From Streptomycetaceae bacterium (lineage in GTDB: Bacteria; Actinomycetota; Actinomycetes; Streptomycetales; Streptomycetaceae): a stretch of 64,000 nucleotides of DNA. The translations under genes were made by a program, and so were the position numbers. The stretch covers positions 1-64,000 of the forward strand of contig JAFAUH010000359.1 in assembly GCA_019243445.1 (NCBI GenBank), read 5' to 3'. Below are positions 52,377 through 62,976 of this stretch, in pieces (within the stretch, counting starts at the first letter, position 1; each line of letters starts with the position of its first letter). The notes under the pieces were generated by a model that was not told the origin of the DNA, did not search any database, and worked only from the letters and a program-made list of their open reading frames with translations.

Positions 52377-54340
52377 GCGCTGAGCTCCTCGTCCGTCAGG
52401 TACTTCAGCAACTCGTCCTTTTCGAAGAGGGCGAGCAGATCGGCACGGATCGGCAGCATGTCGCGGCGGGTCAGTTTGATCTGTCCCATCGCCGGGTCCT
52501 GGCCGGTGATCACGCCGCGGTATTCGGCGAGTTCACATACCAGGTTCGACTTGCGCCACAGCCGGTCCATCTGCGGGTAGTCGTCGCGAGTGTGTCCGCC
52601 GCGGCTCTCGGTGCGTTCCAGCGCGGCGCGGGCCACGCACTCGCTCACCAGCAGCATGTTGCGCAGGTCGATCGCCAAGTGCCAGCCCGGGTTGAACTGG
52701 CGATGGCCCTCGACCACGGCGGTCCGCGACCGTACACGCAGATCGGCGAGGCGGTGCAGGGCCTCCTCCATTTCGCCGGCGCGGCGGATGATGCCGACGA
52801 GGTCGTTCATGGTCTGCTGCAGCTCCTGATGGAGCGAGTACGGGTTCTCGGGCCGTCCATCGACCGTGTCTGTGTTCCCGGCGTACTCGGCACTGAACGG
52901 GCGCAGCGCCTCGGCCGCCGCGCCTTCGATCTGCTCCTCGGCCACCTGGGGGCGGGAGCCCGCCAGCTCCGCCGCGTATGTGGCGGCGTACAGCCCGGCG
53001 CGGCGTCCGAAGACCAGCAGGTCGGAAAGGGAGTTGCCGCCGAGACGGTTGGAGCCGTGCATGCCGCCCGCGACCTCGCCTGCCGCGAAGAGTCCGGGAA
53101 CGCCGGTGGCTGCCGCGGTGTCGGGATCGACGTCGACCCCTCCCATCACATAGTGGCAGGTCGGCCCGACCTCCATCGGCTCCGCCGTGATGTCCACATC
53201 CGCCAGCTCCTTGAACTGATGGTGCATGGAGGGCAGACGCCGTCTGATCTCTTCGGCGGGCAGGCGCGTCGAGACATCGAGGAAGACTCCGCCGTGCGGG
53301 CTGCCATGTCCCGCCTTCACTTCGGCGTTGATGGCGCGGGCCACCTCGTCGCGGGGGAGTAGCTCCGGTGGCCGTCGGTGGGTGTCGGGCGCGGTGTACC
53401 AGCCGTCGGCTTCGGCCTCGTCCTGTGCGTACTTCTCCTTGAACACCTCGGGGATATAGTCGAACATGAATCGCTTGCCGTCGCTGTTGCGCAGCACTCC
53501 GCCGTCGCCGCGCACGGATTCGGTGACGAGGATTCCCTTCACCGACGGCGGCCAGACCATTCCGGTCGGGTGGAACTGCACGAACTCCATATTGATCAGC
53601 TGCGCGCCGGCGAGCAGCGCGAGCGCATGTCCGTCCCCGGTGTACTCCCAGGAGTTCGAGGGGACTTTGAACGACTTGCCGATGCCGCCCGTGGCCAGCA
53701 CCACTGCGGGCGCCTCGATGACGAAGAACCGCCCGGATTCCCGCACATAGCCGAAGACCCCGCAGACCCGGCTGTCCGCGGCGGAGCCGCTTTCGGCACG
53801 GGTCAAGATGCGCGTGACCGTGCACTCCTGGAAGACTTTGAGACGGGCTTCGTAATCCCCGAATTCCTTCTTGTCTTCCTGCTGCAGCGAGACGATCTTC
53901 TGCTGCAGGGTTCTGATCAGTTCAAGACCCGTCCGGTCACCCACATGCGCGAGACGTGGATATTCGTGGCCGCCGAAGTTGCGCTGCGAGATCTTTCCGT
54001 CCTTCGTACGGTCGAAGAGCGCGCCCCAGGTCTCCAGCTCCCAGACCCGGTCGGGCGCCTCCTTCGCGTGCAGCTCAGCCATGCGCCACTGGTTGAGGAA
54101 CTTGCCGCCTCGCATCGTGTCGCGGAAGTGGACCTGCCAGTTGTCGTTCTCGTTGACGTTGCCCATGCTGGCGGCGATGCCACCTTCGGCCATCACCGTG
54201 TGGGCCTTGCCGAAGAGGGACTTGCAGATCACGGCGGTGCGCATGCCCTGGCTTCGTGCCTCAATAGCGGCGCGAAGACCCGCACCGCCCGCACCCACCA
54301 CGACCACGTCGTACGAGTGCCGCTCGACTTGCGTCGTCAT
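52373..54340 (-). CDS. sdhA: Succinate dehydrogenase/fumarate reductase flavoprotein subunit
   Basis: The protein has 655 residues. ATG 54340 (MTTQVERHSYDVVVVG) was chosen; another ATG at 54352 and a long open frame to 55153 run through the membrane-subunit region. FAD fold VVVGAGGAGLRAAIEA near 11-26; the flavin-linked His pattern appears in KAHTVMAEGGIAA near 47; catalytic segments include HPTGM near 245 and RGDGGVLRN near 262; GGNSLSDLLVFGRRAG near 400. It oxidises succinate to fumarate. Operon with sdhB and the membrane subunit. Confidence 0.93.
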   Translation of the reverse strand: MTTQVERHSYDVVVVGAGGAGLRAAIEARSQGMRTAVICKSLFGKAHTVMAEGGIAASMGNVNENDNWQVHFRDTMRGGKFLNQWRMAELHAKEAPDRVWELETWGALFDRTKDGKISQRNFGGHEYPRLAHVGDRTGLELIRTLQQKIVSLQQEDKKEFGDYEARLKVFQECTVTRILTRAESGSAADSRVCGVFGYVRESGRFFVIEAPAVVLATGGIGKSFKVPSNSWEYTGDGHALALLAGAQLINMEFVQFHPTGMVWPPSVKGILVTESVRGDGGVLRNSDGKRFMFDYIPEVFKEKYAQDEAEADGWYTAPDTHRRPPELLPRDEVARAINAEVKAGHGSPHGGVFLDVSTRLPAEEIRRRLPSMHHQFKELADVDITAEPMEVGPTCHYVMGGVDVDPDTAAATGVPGLFAAGEVAGGMHGSNRLGGNSLSDLLVFGRRAGLYAATYAAELAGSRPQVAEEQIEGAAAEALRPFSAEYAGNTDTVDGRPENPYSLHQELQQTMNDLVGIIRRAGEMEEALHRLADLRVRSRTAVVEGHRQFNPGWHLAIDLRNMLLVSECVARAALERTESRGGHTRDDYPQMDRLWRKSNLVCELAEYRGVITGQDPAMGQIKLTRRDMLPIRADLLALFEKDELLKYLTDEELSA

Positions 54341-54426
54341 TCGGTGCCGCATCCCCTTCTGAGCTGTGTTTGTGGAGTTGTGTTTTTGGAGCTGGGCTTC
54401 CAGAGCTGCATTGTGGAGAACTTGCC

Positions 54427-55254
54427 CTAGAAGAGATGCGGGTCGTGGAATGTCCCGCTGGCGACCAGATAGACGTAGAAATCGGCGAGTGCGACGCTCA
54501 CCAGCGAAGCCCAGGCCAGGGCCATGTGCCGCTCGTTGAGCTTCCCCACCCACGTCCACATCCGATACCGCACCGGATGCCTGGAGAAGTTCTTCAGCCG
54601 TCCGCCGACGACGTGCCGGCAGGAATGGCAGGACAGGGTATAGAGCCAGATCAATGCGATGTTGCCGAGCAGGACGAGAGTGCCGAGGCCCATATGGCCC
54701 CACTGCCCGGCGGCGTTGCGGAATCCCAGCGCCGCGTCGTAGCTCAGAATCACCGCGAAGATCACCGCGAAGTAGAAGAAATAGCGGTGGATGTTCTGCA
54801 GGATCAATGGGAAGCGGGTCTCGCCGCTGTATTTGGGGTGTGGCTCGGCCACCGCGCAGGCCGGGGGAGCGGCCCAAAAACCGCGGTAGTACGCCTTGCG
54901 GTAGTAATAGCAGGTGAGCCGGAAGCCGAGCGGGAAGATCAGCACGAGCAACGCGGGCGAGATTCCCCACCACGGGCCGAAGACCTGCACATCGGCACCG
55001 GCCGGCATGGGTACGCAGTTGGTGGCGAGACACGGTGAGTAGAAGGGGGAGACGTAGGGCGCCGCGTAGTAGTCGCTGTTGGCGAAGGCACGCCACGTCG
55101 AGTAGATGACGAAGGCGGTGAGCACTGCGACCGTCACCGCAGGTGCGAGCCACCAGCGATCGGTGCGCAGATGCCGGTCAGGGATGGAGGCACGGCCTGG
55201 CGTGCGAACGCCGGTTGCGGTGCCTGGGGTCTGGGTCGTGTCCAAGGTGCCCAA
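54427..55254 (-). CDS. Succinate dehydrogenase-associated membrane (cytochrome b-like) subunit
   Basis: The protein has 275 residues with five membrane helices (WWLAPAVTVAVLTAFVIY; ISPALLVLIFPLGF; FFYFAVIFAVILSY; TLVLLGNIALIWLYTL; ALAWASLVSVALADFYVYL). Conserved-looking His, Cys and Tyr residues sit near helix ends (NIHRYFFY, SCHSCRH, NERHMALAW), suitable for haem or quinone contact. In actinobacteria this unusual single membrane protein anchors the SdhAB pair. It lies 86 bases upstream of sdhA on the same strand. Confidence 0.85.
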   Translation of the reverse strand: MGTLDTTQTPGTATGVRTPGRASIPDRHLRTDRWWLAPAVTVAVLTAFVIYSTWRAFANSDYYAAPYVSPFYSPCLATNCVPMPAGADVQVFGPWWGISPALLVLIFPLGFRLTCYYYRKAYYRGFWAAPPACAVAEPHPKYSGETRFPLILQNIHRYFFYFAVIFAVILSYDAALGFRNAAGQWGHMGLGTLVLLGNIALIWLYTLSCHSCRHVVGGRLKNFSRHPVRYRMWTWVGKLNERHMALAWASLVSVALADFYVYLVASGTFHDPHLF

Positions 55255-55316
55255 GGGGGACTCCGTACGTGTGATGTGCGCCGGTGCCCGACGACCGGTG
55301 GATTGCTCCTTGTTCG

Positions 55317-55607
55317 TTACGGTGCGTGACGGCCCTGGAAGCCCAGGCCTTCGTCCTCGGCGTCCTTCCAGAGACTGGGGTCGTACGGCGCGTCGGGGAT
55401 CGGGACCATCTCCGGGCTGGGACGGTCGGCTCGTTCTTCGCGTGCGGTTTCACGCAGCAGCGACAAGGAGTCGCGAAGGTGCTCGGCGTCGGTGCGGACC
55501 CGGCGCATATCGAGGCCATGGCCGACATGGTTCTCGAGCGTGCCCAGGCTGCGCATCAAGTCGTCGAGGCGTCGCTGAATTGCCGTCAAATCATCTTGAA
55601 TTGGCAT
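55317..55607 (-). CDS. Small helical protein upstream of the sdh genes
   Basis: The protein has 96 residues from an ATG at 55607 with AAGGTG 6 bases upstream; a further frame goes to 55616. The first half (LTAIQRRLDDLMRSLGTLENHVGHGL and RTDAEHLRDSLSLLRETA) is helical and probably coiled coil. The rest is proline-rich, ending GLGFQGRHAP. It is the same strand as and 62 bases upstream of the membrane subunit gene, so probably the first gene of the sdh transcript. The function is not known to me. Confidence 0.65.
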   Translation of the reverse strand: MPIQDDLTAIQRRLDDLMRSLGTLENHVGHGLDMRRVRTDAEHLRDSLSLLRETAREERADRPSPEMVPIPDAPYDPSLWKDAEDEGLGFQGRHAP

Positions 55608-56026
55608 AGTTTGCACCTTAGTAGGAGCGGACGGGCGGCGACGTTCATATGAAGAGTGTGTCGCGCGCTACAAGAGTGGTGGGGGAGGCAGTGGGCGGTT
55701 CCTCCCCTGGAGGGGTGATCGCCCGCATCGCCCGCCCGAGTGGCGTGGCTGCTCACTCCGTCGTGTCGGCGCACCTGGCTCGTGGCCTTCACTTTCACTG
55801 GAGTCCGGCTCCAATAAGCAAGATAAGTAATAAATACCGACATAAGCATATGTCATCCACGGTGACATCAGCCTCCCCCTGGCGCGGCAGGCTCTCCCCA
55901 TGGCCGGGTTCATGGCCGGGTTCATGGCCGGGCCATGGCCGGGCCCATGCCGTGGCTTGTGCCGCCGCTTGTGTCGCGCCGCGGCCCGTGCCGTGGAGGT
56001 GGCGGGAAAACCCGGAGGTAGGACGC
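55608..56026. other. Divergent promoter region with CATGGCCGGG tandem repeats
   Basis: This 419-base gap separates the sdh-side small gene from the peptide-binding lipoprotein gene. An A+T-rich segment at about 55810-55855 is the likely promoter for the rightward gene. At 55899-55948 about four to five CATGGCCGGG(TT) units of 10-12 bases are tandem, so this stretch can fold into several hairpins. The rightward frame is open through it but starts at 56027. Confidence 0.55.
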
Positions 56027-57892
56027 ATGCCGCACTCTGTCAAGGCCGCCGGCGCCATCGTCGGCGCGCTCGCGCTGCTCCCCGTGCTCGGCGGGTGCGG
56101 ATCCTTCTTCGACTCCGACAACACCCCGGCGGCGATCGACATCGCTGCCACCCCGCGTGCCCTCGTGCGCGACGGAGGCACCCTGCGCTGGGCGGTCGAC
56201 GCTGTGCCCACTACCTTCAACGCCTTCCAGGCAGACGCGGACGCGCAGACCTCGCAGATCGCCACTGCGACCCTGCCCTCCCTCTTCACTGTCGACGGCC
56301 GTGGCCGCCCGCAGCGCAACCCCGACTATCTGCTCTCGGCCGCCGTCGTCCAGCGCTCGCCGCAGCAGGTCGTCGACTACAAGCTCAATCCCCGGGCGGT
56401 GTGGAGCAACGGCACGCCACTCACCGCCGCCGACTTCATCGCCCAGTGGAAGGCACTGAACGATGACGGGAGTGCGTTTTGGGCCGCACACAACGACGGG
56501 TACAACCGGATCGCCAAGGTCGAGCAGGGCGCGGACAAGCACGAGGTGCGGGTCACTTTCGCCACCCCCCTCTCCACCTGGCAGTCGCTTTTCACTCCGC
56601 TCTACCCGCAGTCCGTCACCGGCAACCCGGACGCCTTCAATAACGGCGCACGCGGCAAGCTGCCCGCCACCGCGGGGCCGTTCACGGTGCAGGGCGTGAC
56701 TGGTTCCACCGTCACGCTGGTACGCAACCCGCACTGGTGGGGTGATCGGTCCAAACTCGACCGGATCGAACTGACCGTCGTACCGCCCCAGCAGCGCGCC
56801 GCGGCGCTCGCCGCCGAATCCGTCGACGTGGCCGAAATCGACCCATCTGTCCTCTCCGATCTGGCCGGGGATCGTGGTGTCGTCGTCCGCCGCGCCCCGG
56901 GCGCCGCGTACACGCAGCTGACGATGAACGGAAGTGCTGGGCCGCTCGCCGACGAGCGGGTGCGGCGCGCGGTGGCCCGCGCGATCGACCGCCAGGCCAT
57001 CGCCAAGGCGGTGCTGAGCCCGGTGGGACTGCCCGCAAGGACGCTCGGCAACCATCTGGTGATGGCCTCGCAATACGGCTACCAGGACAACAGCTCGGAG
57101 CTCGGCTCGACGAGCCGGCAGTCGGCCCAGGCACTGCTCGCCGAAGCGGGGTGGCAGCCAGACCATTCCGGACGAAGTGAGATCCCCGGGCAGGACGAGC
57201 GGACCCAGGCGAGGGGAGGCGCCAAGGCCGACGCCCCCGAACCCGGGCGCGCCGACCCTACCGACCAGCCGTCTGCCTCGGCTTCCGCTTCTTCGTCATC
57301 GACCTCGGGACGGCCCCTCGATGCGGAGACGAGCGGGCCCGTCATCGAGCCGGCCGCCGTCCGTACCGATAAGGAAGGGCATCCGCTGACCCTGCGCTTC
57401 GTCCTCCCTGCCGACGACCCGACGCTGGGCTCGGTCGGCAAGCGGATCGCGCACATGCTCGCCGGTATCGGCATCCGCACGGAGATCACGTCCGTCCCGG
57501 GGGACGGTTTCTTCCGCGATCACATCGCCAATGGCGACTTCGACCTGGCGCTCTACTCGTGGCCCGGCACCGCCTACCCAGTGACTGATGCCCGTCCCCT
57601 CTACTCCAAGCCTGTCTCCGCCCCTGACGGCACGCTCACCGTGGAGCAGAACTACGCCCGAGTCGGCAGCGACCGCGTCGACCAGCTGCTCGACCAGGCA
57701 TCCACCGAGCTCAACGCCGACGAAGCGCACGACCTGGCCGAGCACGCCGACGCCGGCATCTGGGCCACCGCCGCAGCGATCCCCCTCTACCAGCGCCCCG
57801 AGCTGGTAGCAGAGCGGTGGACCATCGTCAACGCCGGCGCCTTCGGCTTCGCCACGCCGCGCTACCAGGACATCGGCTTCCGGCGCCCGTAA
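56027..57892 (+). CDS. Peptide-type ABC transporter substrate-binding lipoprotein (family 5)
   Basis: The protein has 621 residues from the ATG at 56027, with GGAGG 8 bases upstream. A signal peptide ends in lipobox LGGC near 22-25. The solute-binding family 5 pattern follows: GGTLRWAVDAVPTTFNAFQ, WSNGTPLTAADFIAQWKAL, GPFTVQGVTGSTVTLVRNPHWWG and RVRRAVARAIDRQAIAKAVL. A low-complexity Ser/Ala/Pro insert of about 60 residues (about 385-445) interrupts the fold. It would deliver a peptide to an importer, but no permease genes adjoin it; the complete importer begins beyond typA at 60.4 kb. Confidence 0.88.
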   Translation: MPHSVKAAGAIVGALALLPVLGGCGSFFDSDNTPAAIDIAATPRALVRDGGTLRWAVDAVPTTFNAFQADADAQTSQIATATLPSLFTVDGRGRPQRNPDYLLSAAVVQRSPQQVVDYKLNPRAVWSNGTPLTAADFIAQWKALNDDGSAFWAAHNDGYNRIAKVEQGADKHEVRVTFATPLSTWQSLFTPLYPQSVTGNPDAFNNGARGKLPATAGPFTVQGVTGSTVTLVRNPHWWGDRSKLDRIELTVVPPQQRAAALAAESVDVAEIDPSVLSDLAGDRGVVVRRAPGAAYTQLTMNGSAGPLADERVRRAVARAIDRQAIAKAVLSPVGLPARTLGNHLVMASQYGYQDNSSELGSTSRQSAQALLAEAGWQPDHSGRSEIPGQDERTQARGGAKADAPEPGRADPTDQPSASASASSSSTSGRPLDAETSGPVIEPAAVRTDKEGHPLTLRFVLPADDPTLGSVGKRIAHMLAGIGIRTEITSVPGDGFFRDHIANGDFDLALYSWPGTAYPVTDARPLYSKPVSAPDGTLTVEQNYARVGSDRVDQLLDQASTELNADEAHDLAEHADAGIWATAAAIPLYQRPELVAERWTIVNAGAFGFATPRYQDIGFRRP

Positions 57893-58053
57893 CGACCTGA
57901 GGGGCAATAGGGAGTGGATCAGCGAGCGGCGTCATGCGGCTTCGAATCCAAGGCGGAGGAGGGAGGCGACGCGGAGCGTTGTTGACCGACGACAACGCAG
58001 GAGACGGAGTCGCAGGGCGTCGGGAGCCCGCTCCCTATTGCCCCCCAGGTCGT
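57890..58053. mobile_element. Inverted-repeat element flanked by two copies of the dispersed repeat
   Basis: The left arm at about 57890-57914 (TAACGACCTG-GGGCAATAGGGAG) is matched by an inverted right arm at about 58028-58053 (CTCCCTATTGCC-CCAGGTCGTAA). The 110-base interior has no gene. The arms are the same sequence as the repeats at 6.04 and 8.8 kb. The left arm begins at the stop codon of the binding-protein gene. It is probably a non-autonomous mobile or terminator-like element. Confidence 0.6.
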
Positions 58054-58054
58054 A

Positions 58055-58146
58055 AGGGCCAGCCTCGAAATAAGTTGTATGCGAACACCGTGTCTGAGCT
58101 GTGGTGTCAAGAGATCCAACGCACAACTTATTTTCCGGCGGGCCCT
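58055..58146. repeat. 92-bp imperfect inverted-repeat element upstream of typA
   Basis: AGGGCC-(14 bases)-AATAAGTTGT at about 58055-58078 faces ACAACTTATT-(7 bases)-GGGCCCT at about 58123-58146. AATAAGTTGT at 58069-58078 and its reverse complement at 58123-58132 are exact. It abuts the previous element, suggesting nested or adjacent insertion. It ends about 150 bases before the typA start, so it may hold or displace the promoter. Confidence 0.6.
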
Positions 58147-58293
58147 AAGCTCCGCCGCGCCAGGGGGAGGCTGATGTTACGGTCGTTCCAGCCCCGTACC
58201 ATGGAGGGCAGGCCGTGGCGTGACCTTGCCCGGCGGGCGCGTGTACCGGACCGTATGCGCCGCCACCCACCGACCCGGGAGAAACCCCACCGC

Positions 58294-60156
<1,863 letters not shown>

Positions 60157-60207
60157 CGCCTGCCGACTGAGCGCTTGCGGCGAGTTCCGGACTCTGCGAA
60201 GTGAGCC

Positions 60208-60236
60208 GCACCTCCTGCCTGGCAGGCGGGGGGTGC
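60208..60236. terminator. Possible hairpin after typA
   Basis: GCACCTCCTGCC at 60208-60219 pairs imperfectly with GGCAGGCGGGGGGTGC at 60221-60236. It lies about 50 bases after the typA stop. An intrinsic terminator without a U-tract is possible. Confidence 0.35.
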
Positions 60237-60364
60237 GACTTGGTGCATACGGGCGATTCGACCGTCCTGATGGGTGTGGCCAGCCACGGCAGCCGTGCGA
60301 AATGTCCTTCGATAGGTGTTATTTATAGATTGGTCCTACTATGGATCATTCCAGGAGGCACCCG

Positions 60365-61993
60365 ATGCGCGGATTCGGACGCGTGGCGTGCGCCGCCTGC
60401 GCGGTGATGGGCGTGGTGGTGGCGGCCGTCGGCTGTGGTGGCGGTGCGGGGATCGGGGGGCCCGGTATCGTACGGGCCTCCTGGGGTGACCCGCAAAACC
60501 CCCTGGAACCGGCCAACACCAATGAGGTCCAAGGTGGCAAAGTCCTGGACATGATCTTCCGCGGGTTGAAGAAGTACGACCCGAGGACCGGCGCCACCAA
60601 TAATTGGATCGCCGACTCGATCACCAGCTCCGACCAGCAGAACTTCACGGTGAAGCTGAAGCCCGGCTGGAAGTTCTCCAACGGTGAGCCTGTCACCGCC
60701 CACTCGTTCGTGGACGCCTGGAACTACGGTGCGCTCGTTACGGACAAGCAGCTGAACGCACCCTTCTTCTCCTACATCGACGGGTACGACCAGGTGCACC
60801 CCGCCTCCGGGGTCCCCACCGCCAGAGCCATGTCGGGGCTGCGGATCAAGGACAATCGCACCTTCACCGTTCGGCTCTCACAGAAGTTCTCCACCTGGCC
60901 CGACACCCTCGGCTATTCCGCGTTCTATCCCTTGCCCCGGGTGTTCTTCACCGACCATTCCGGCTGGCTGAAAAAGCCGGTCGGCAACGGCCCGTACAAG
61001 ATCACCTCGTACACCCGTGGCGCGGTGATGTCGCTGCGCACATGGGACGGCTACCACGGCCCCGATGCGGTGCGGAACAAGGGCGTCGACCTTGTCGTCT
61101 ACACCGACAACAACACCGCTTACACCGACCTGCAGGCGGGAAATCTGGACCTCGTCGACGACATTCCGGTCACACAGCTGAAGAATGTGGACAAGGATCT
61201 CGGCGGCCGATACATCAACGAGCCCGCAGGCGTCATCCAGACGATCACCTTCCCCATGTATGACGCGAAATGGGGCGGCGCCACCATGGACAAGGTGCGG
61301 CGTGGCATCTCCATGGCGATCGACCGCGCGGCCATCACCGCCAAAATCTTTCAGAACACCCGTACCCCGGCCACCGACTGGACTTCGCCCGTACTCGGCG
61401 CCAAGGGCGGCTATCTGGCCGGCCTGTGCGGTGACGCCTGCACCTACAACCCCGCCATGGCCAAGTCCTTGATCCAGCAAGGCGGTGGACTGCCCGGCGG
61501 CCGGATGACCATCGGATACAACGCAGACGCCGGGTCGCACAAGGAATGGGTCGACGCAGTCTGCAACAGCATCAACAACGCGCTGGGCAACGGGACGGCA
61601 TGCCTGGGCGCGCCCGTCGGCACTTTCGCCGACTTCCGCAGACAGATCACCGCCAAGACCGAGACGCAGCCCTTCCGCTCCGGCTGGCAGATGGACTATC
61701 CGCTGATCCAGGACTTCCTGCAGCCGTTGTACTACACGGATGGCTCGTCGAACGACGCGCACTTCAGCAATGCGGATTTCGATAAACTGGTGGACCGGGC
61801 CAACAGCGAATCACATCCGGCGCTCGCCGTCACCGACTTCCAGAACGCTGAGAAGATCCTCGCCCAGCAGATGCCGGCCATTCCACTGTGGTACCAGCAC
61901 GGCAGCGCCGGGTATTCGTCAAATATCTCGAACGTGATGCTCAATCAGTTCAGCGTCCCGGTCTACAACGAGATCGCCGTGAGATCGCCGTGA
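60365..61993 (+). CDS. Oligopeptide ABC transporter substrate-binding lipoprotein
   Basis: The protein has 542 residues from the ATG at 60365, with AGGAGG 6 bases upstream. The signal peptide ends in lipobox VAAVGC, with Cys near 22. Family 5 signature: DPQNPLEPANTNEVQGGKVLDMIFRGL, then NWIADSITSSDQQNFTVKLKPGWKFSNGEPVTAHSFVDAWNYG. The region resembles BldKB-type binding proteins, which take up signalling oligopeptides in streptomycetes; I cannot confirm the orthologue. It is first in an operon with two permeases and an ATPase. Confidence 0.92.
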   Translation: MRGFGRVACAACAVMGVVVAAVGCGGGAGIGGPGIVRASWGDPQNPLEPANTNEVQGGKVLDMIFRGLKKYDPRTGATNNWIADSITSSDQQNFTVKLKPGWKFSNGEPVTAHSFVDAWNYGALVTDKQLNAPFFSYIDGYDQVHPASGVPTARAMSGLRIKDNRTFTVRLSQKFSTWPDTLGYSAFYPLPRVFFTDHSGWLKKPVGNGPYKITSYTRGAVMSLRTWDGYHGPDAVRNKGVDLVVYTDNNTAYTDLQAGNLDLVDDIPVTQLKNVDKDLGGRYINEPAGVIQTITFPMYDAKWGGATMDKVRRGISMAIDRAAITAKIFQNTRTPATDWTSPVLGAKGGYLAGLCGDACTYNPAMAKSLIQQGGGLPGGRMTIGYNADAGSHKEWVDAVCNSINNALGNGTACLGAPVGTFADFRRQITAKTETQPFRSGWQMDYPLIQDFLQPLYYTDGSSNDAHFSNADFDKLVDRANSESHPALAVTDFQNAEKILAQQMPAIPLWYQHGSAGYSSNISNVMLNQFSVPVYNEIAVRSP

Positions 61994-62052
61994 GCTCGCC
62001 GTGAGCTCACAGTGAGCTGATCCACTCCGGTCACCCTCGTTGGGAAGGCATC

Positions 62053-62976
62053 ATGGGACATTACGTGATCCGTCGGCTGCTGCAGATGATCCCGGTGTTC
62101 ATCGGGAGCACCTTCCTGATCTTCTTCATGGTCTACGCGCTCGGCGACCCGGTAGCCGCCCTCTTCGGCGATCGCGCACCGGACCCGGCGGTCGCTGCCC
62201 AGATCCGCAAGGACCTCTACCTCGACCACCCGCTGGGCGCTCAGTACGTCCACTACATGAGCCAGGTCTTCGCCGGGAATTTCGGCACAGCCTTCAACGG
62301 ACAGGCCGTCACCGCACTGATGGGCAGCGCCTTTCCCGTCACGCTTCGGCTCACACTGGTGGCGATCGTCTTCGAGGCAGTCATCGGCATCATGCTTGGT
62401 GTGGTGAGCGGGCTGCGGCGCGGGCGTACCGTCGACACCAGTGTGCTGCTGCTGACCCTGATTGTGGTCTCCGTCCCGACCTTCGTCAGCGGCTATGTGC
62501 TGCAGTATCTCTTCGGGGTGAAGTGGGAGCTGGTCAATCCGTCGGTCTCCTTCGCCGCCCCCATTGACCAGCTCATCCTGCCCGGCCTCGTCCTCGCCCT
62601 CGTCTCGCTCGCCTATGTCACCCGCCTGACGAGGACGTCGATCGCCGAAAACGCGCGCGCCGACTACGTGCGCACCGCGATCGCCAAGGGGTTGCCGCGA
62701 GGCCGGGTGATCCGGCGCCATTTGCTGCGCAATTCGCTGATCCCGGTGGTGACCTTCATCGGGACGGACATCGGCGCGCTGATGGGCGGTGCCATCGTCA
62801 CCGAGCGGATCTTCAACATCCATGGCGTCGGTTACCAGCTCTACCAAGGCATTTTGCGGCAGAACTCACCGACCGTCGTCGGCTTCGTGACCATCTTGGT
62901 GATCGTCTTCCTGATGGCGAACCTACTTGTCGACCTGCTCTACGCGCTCTTGGACCCGAGGATCCGGTATGCCTGA
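62053..62976 (+). CDS. Peptide ABC transporter permease (DppB/OppB type)
   Basis: The protein has 307 residues, with GGGAAGG 4 bases before the ATG. It begins MGHYVIRRLLQMIPVFIGSTFLIFF, the usual OppB start, and has six membrane helices with the EAA-loop NARADYVRTAIAKGLPRGRVIRRHLLRNSLIPV near 197-230. It forms half of the channel. It overlaps the next gene (ATG at 62969). Confidence 0.94.
   Translation: MGHYVIRRLLQMIPVFIGSTFLIFFMVYALGDPVAALFGDRAPDPAVAAQIRKDLYLDHPLGAQYVHYMSQVFAGNFGTAFNGQAVTALMGSAFPVTLRLTLVAIVFEAVIGIMLGVVSGLRRGRTVDTSVLLLTLIVVSVPTFVSGYVLQYLFGVKWELVNPSVSFAAPIDQLILPGLVLALVSLAYVTRLTRTSIAENARADYVRTAIAKGLPRGRVIRRHLLRNSLIPVVTFIGTDIGALMGGAIVTERIFNIHGVGYQLYQGILRQNSPTVVGFVTILVIVFLMANLLVDLLYALLDPRIRYA

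Noticed and set aside
57935-57965. CTTCGAATCC, resembling a tRNA T-arm, inside the repeat element
   Set aside because: No matching acceptor, D or anticodon arms are present around it.
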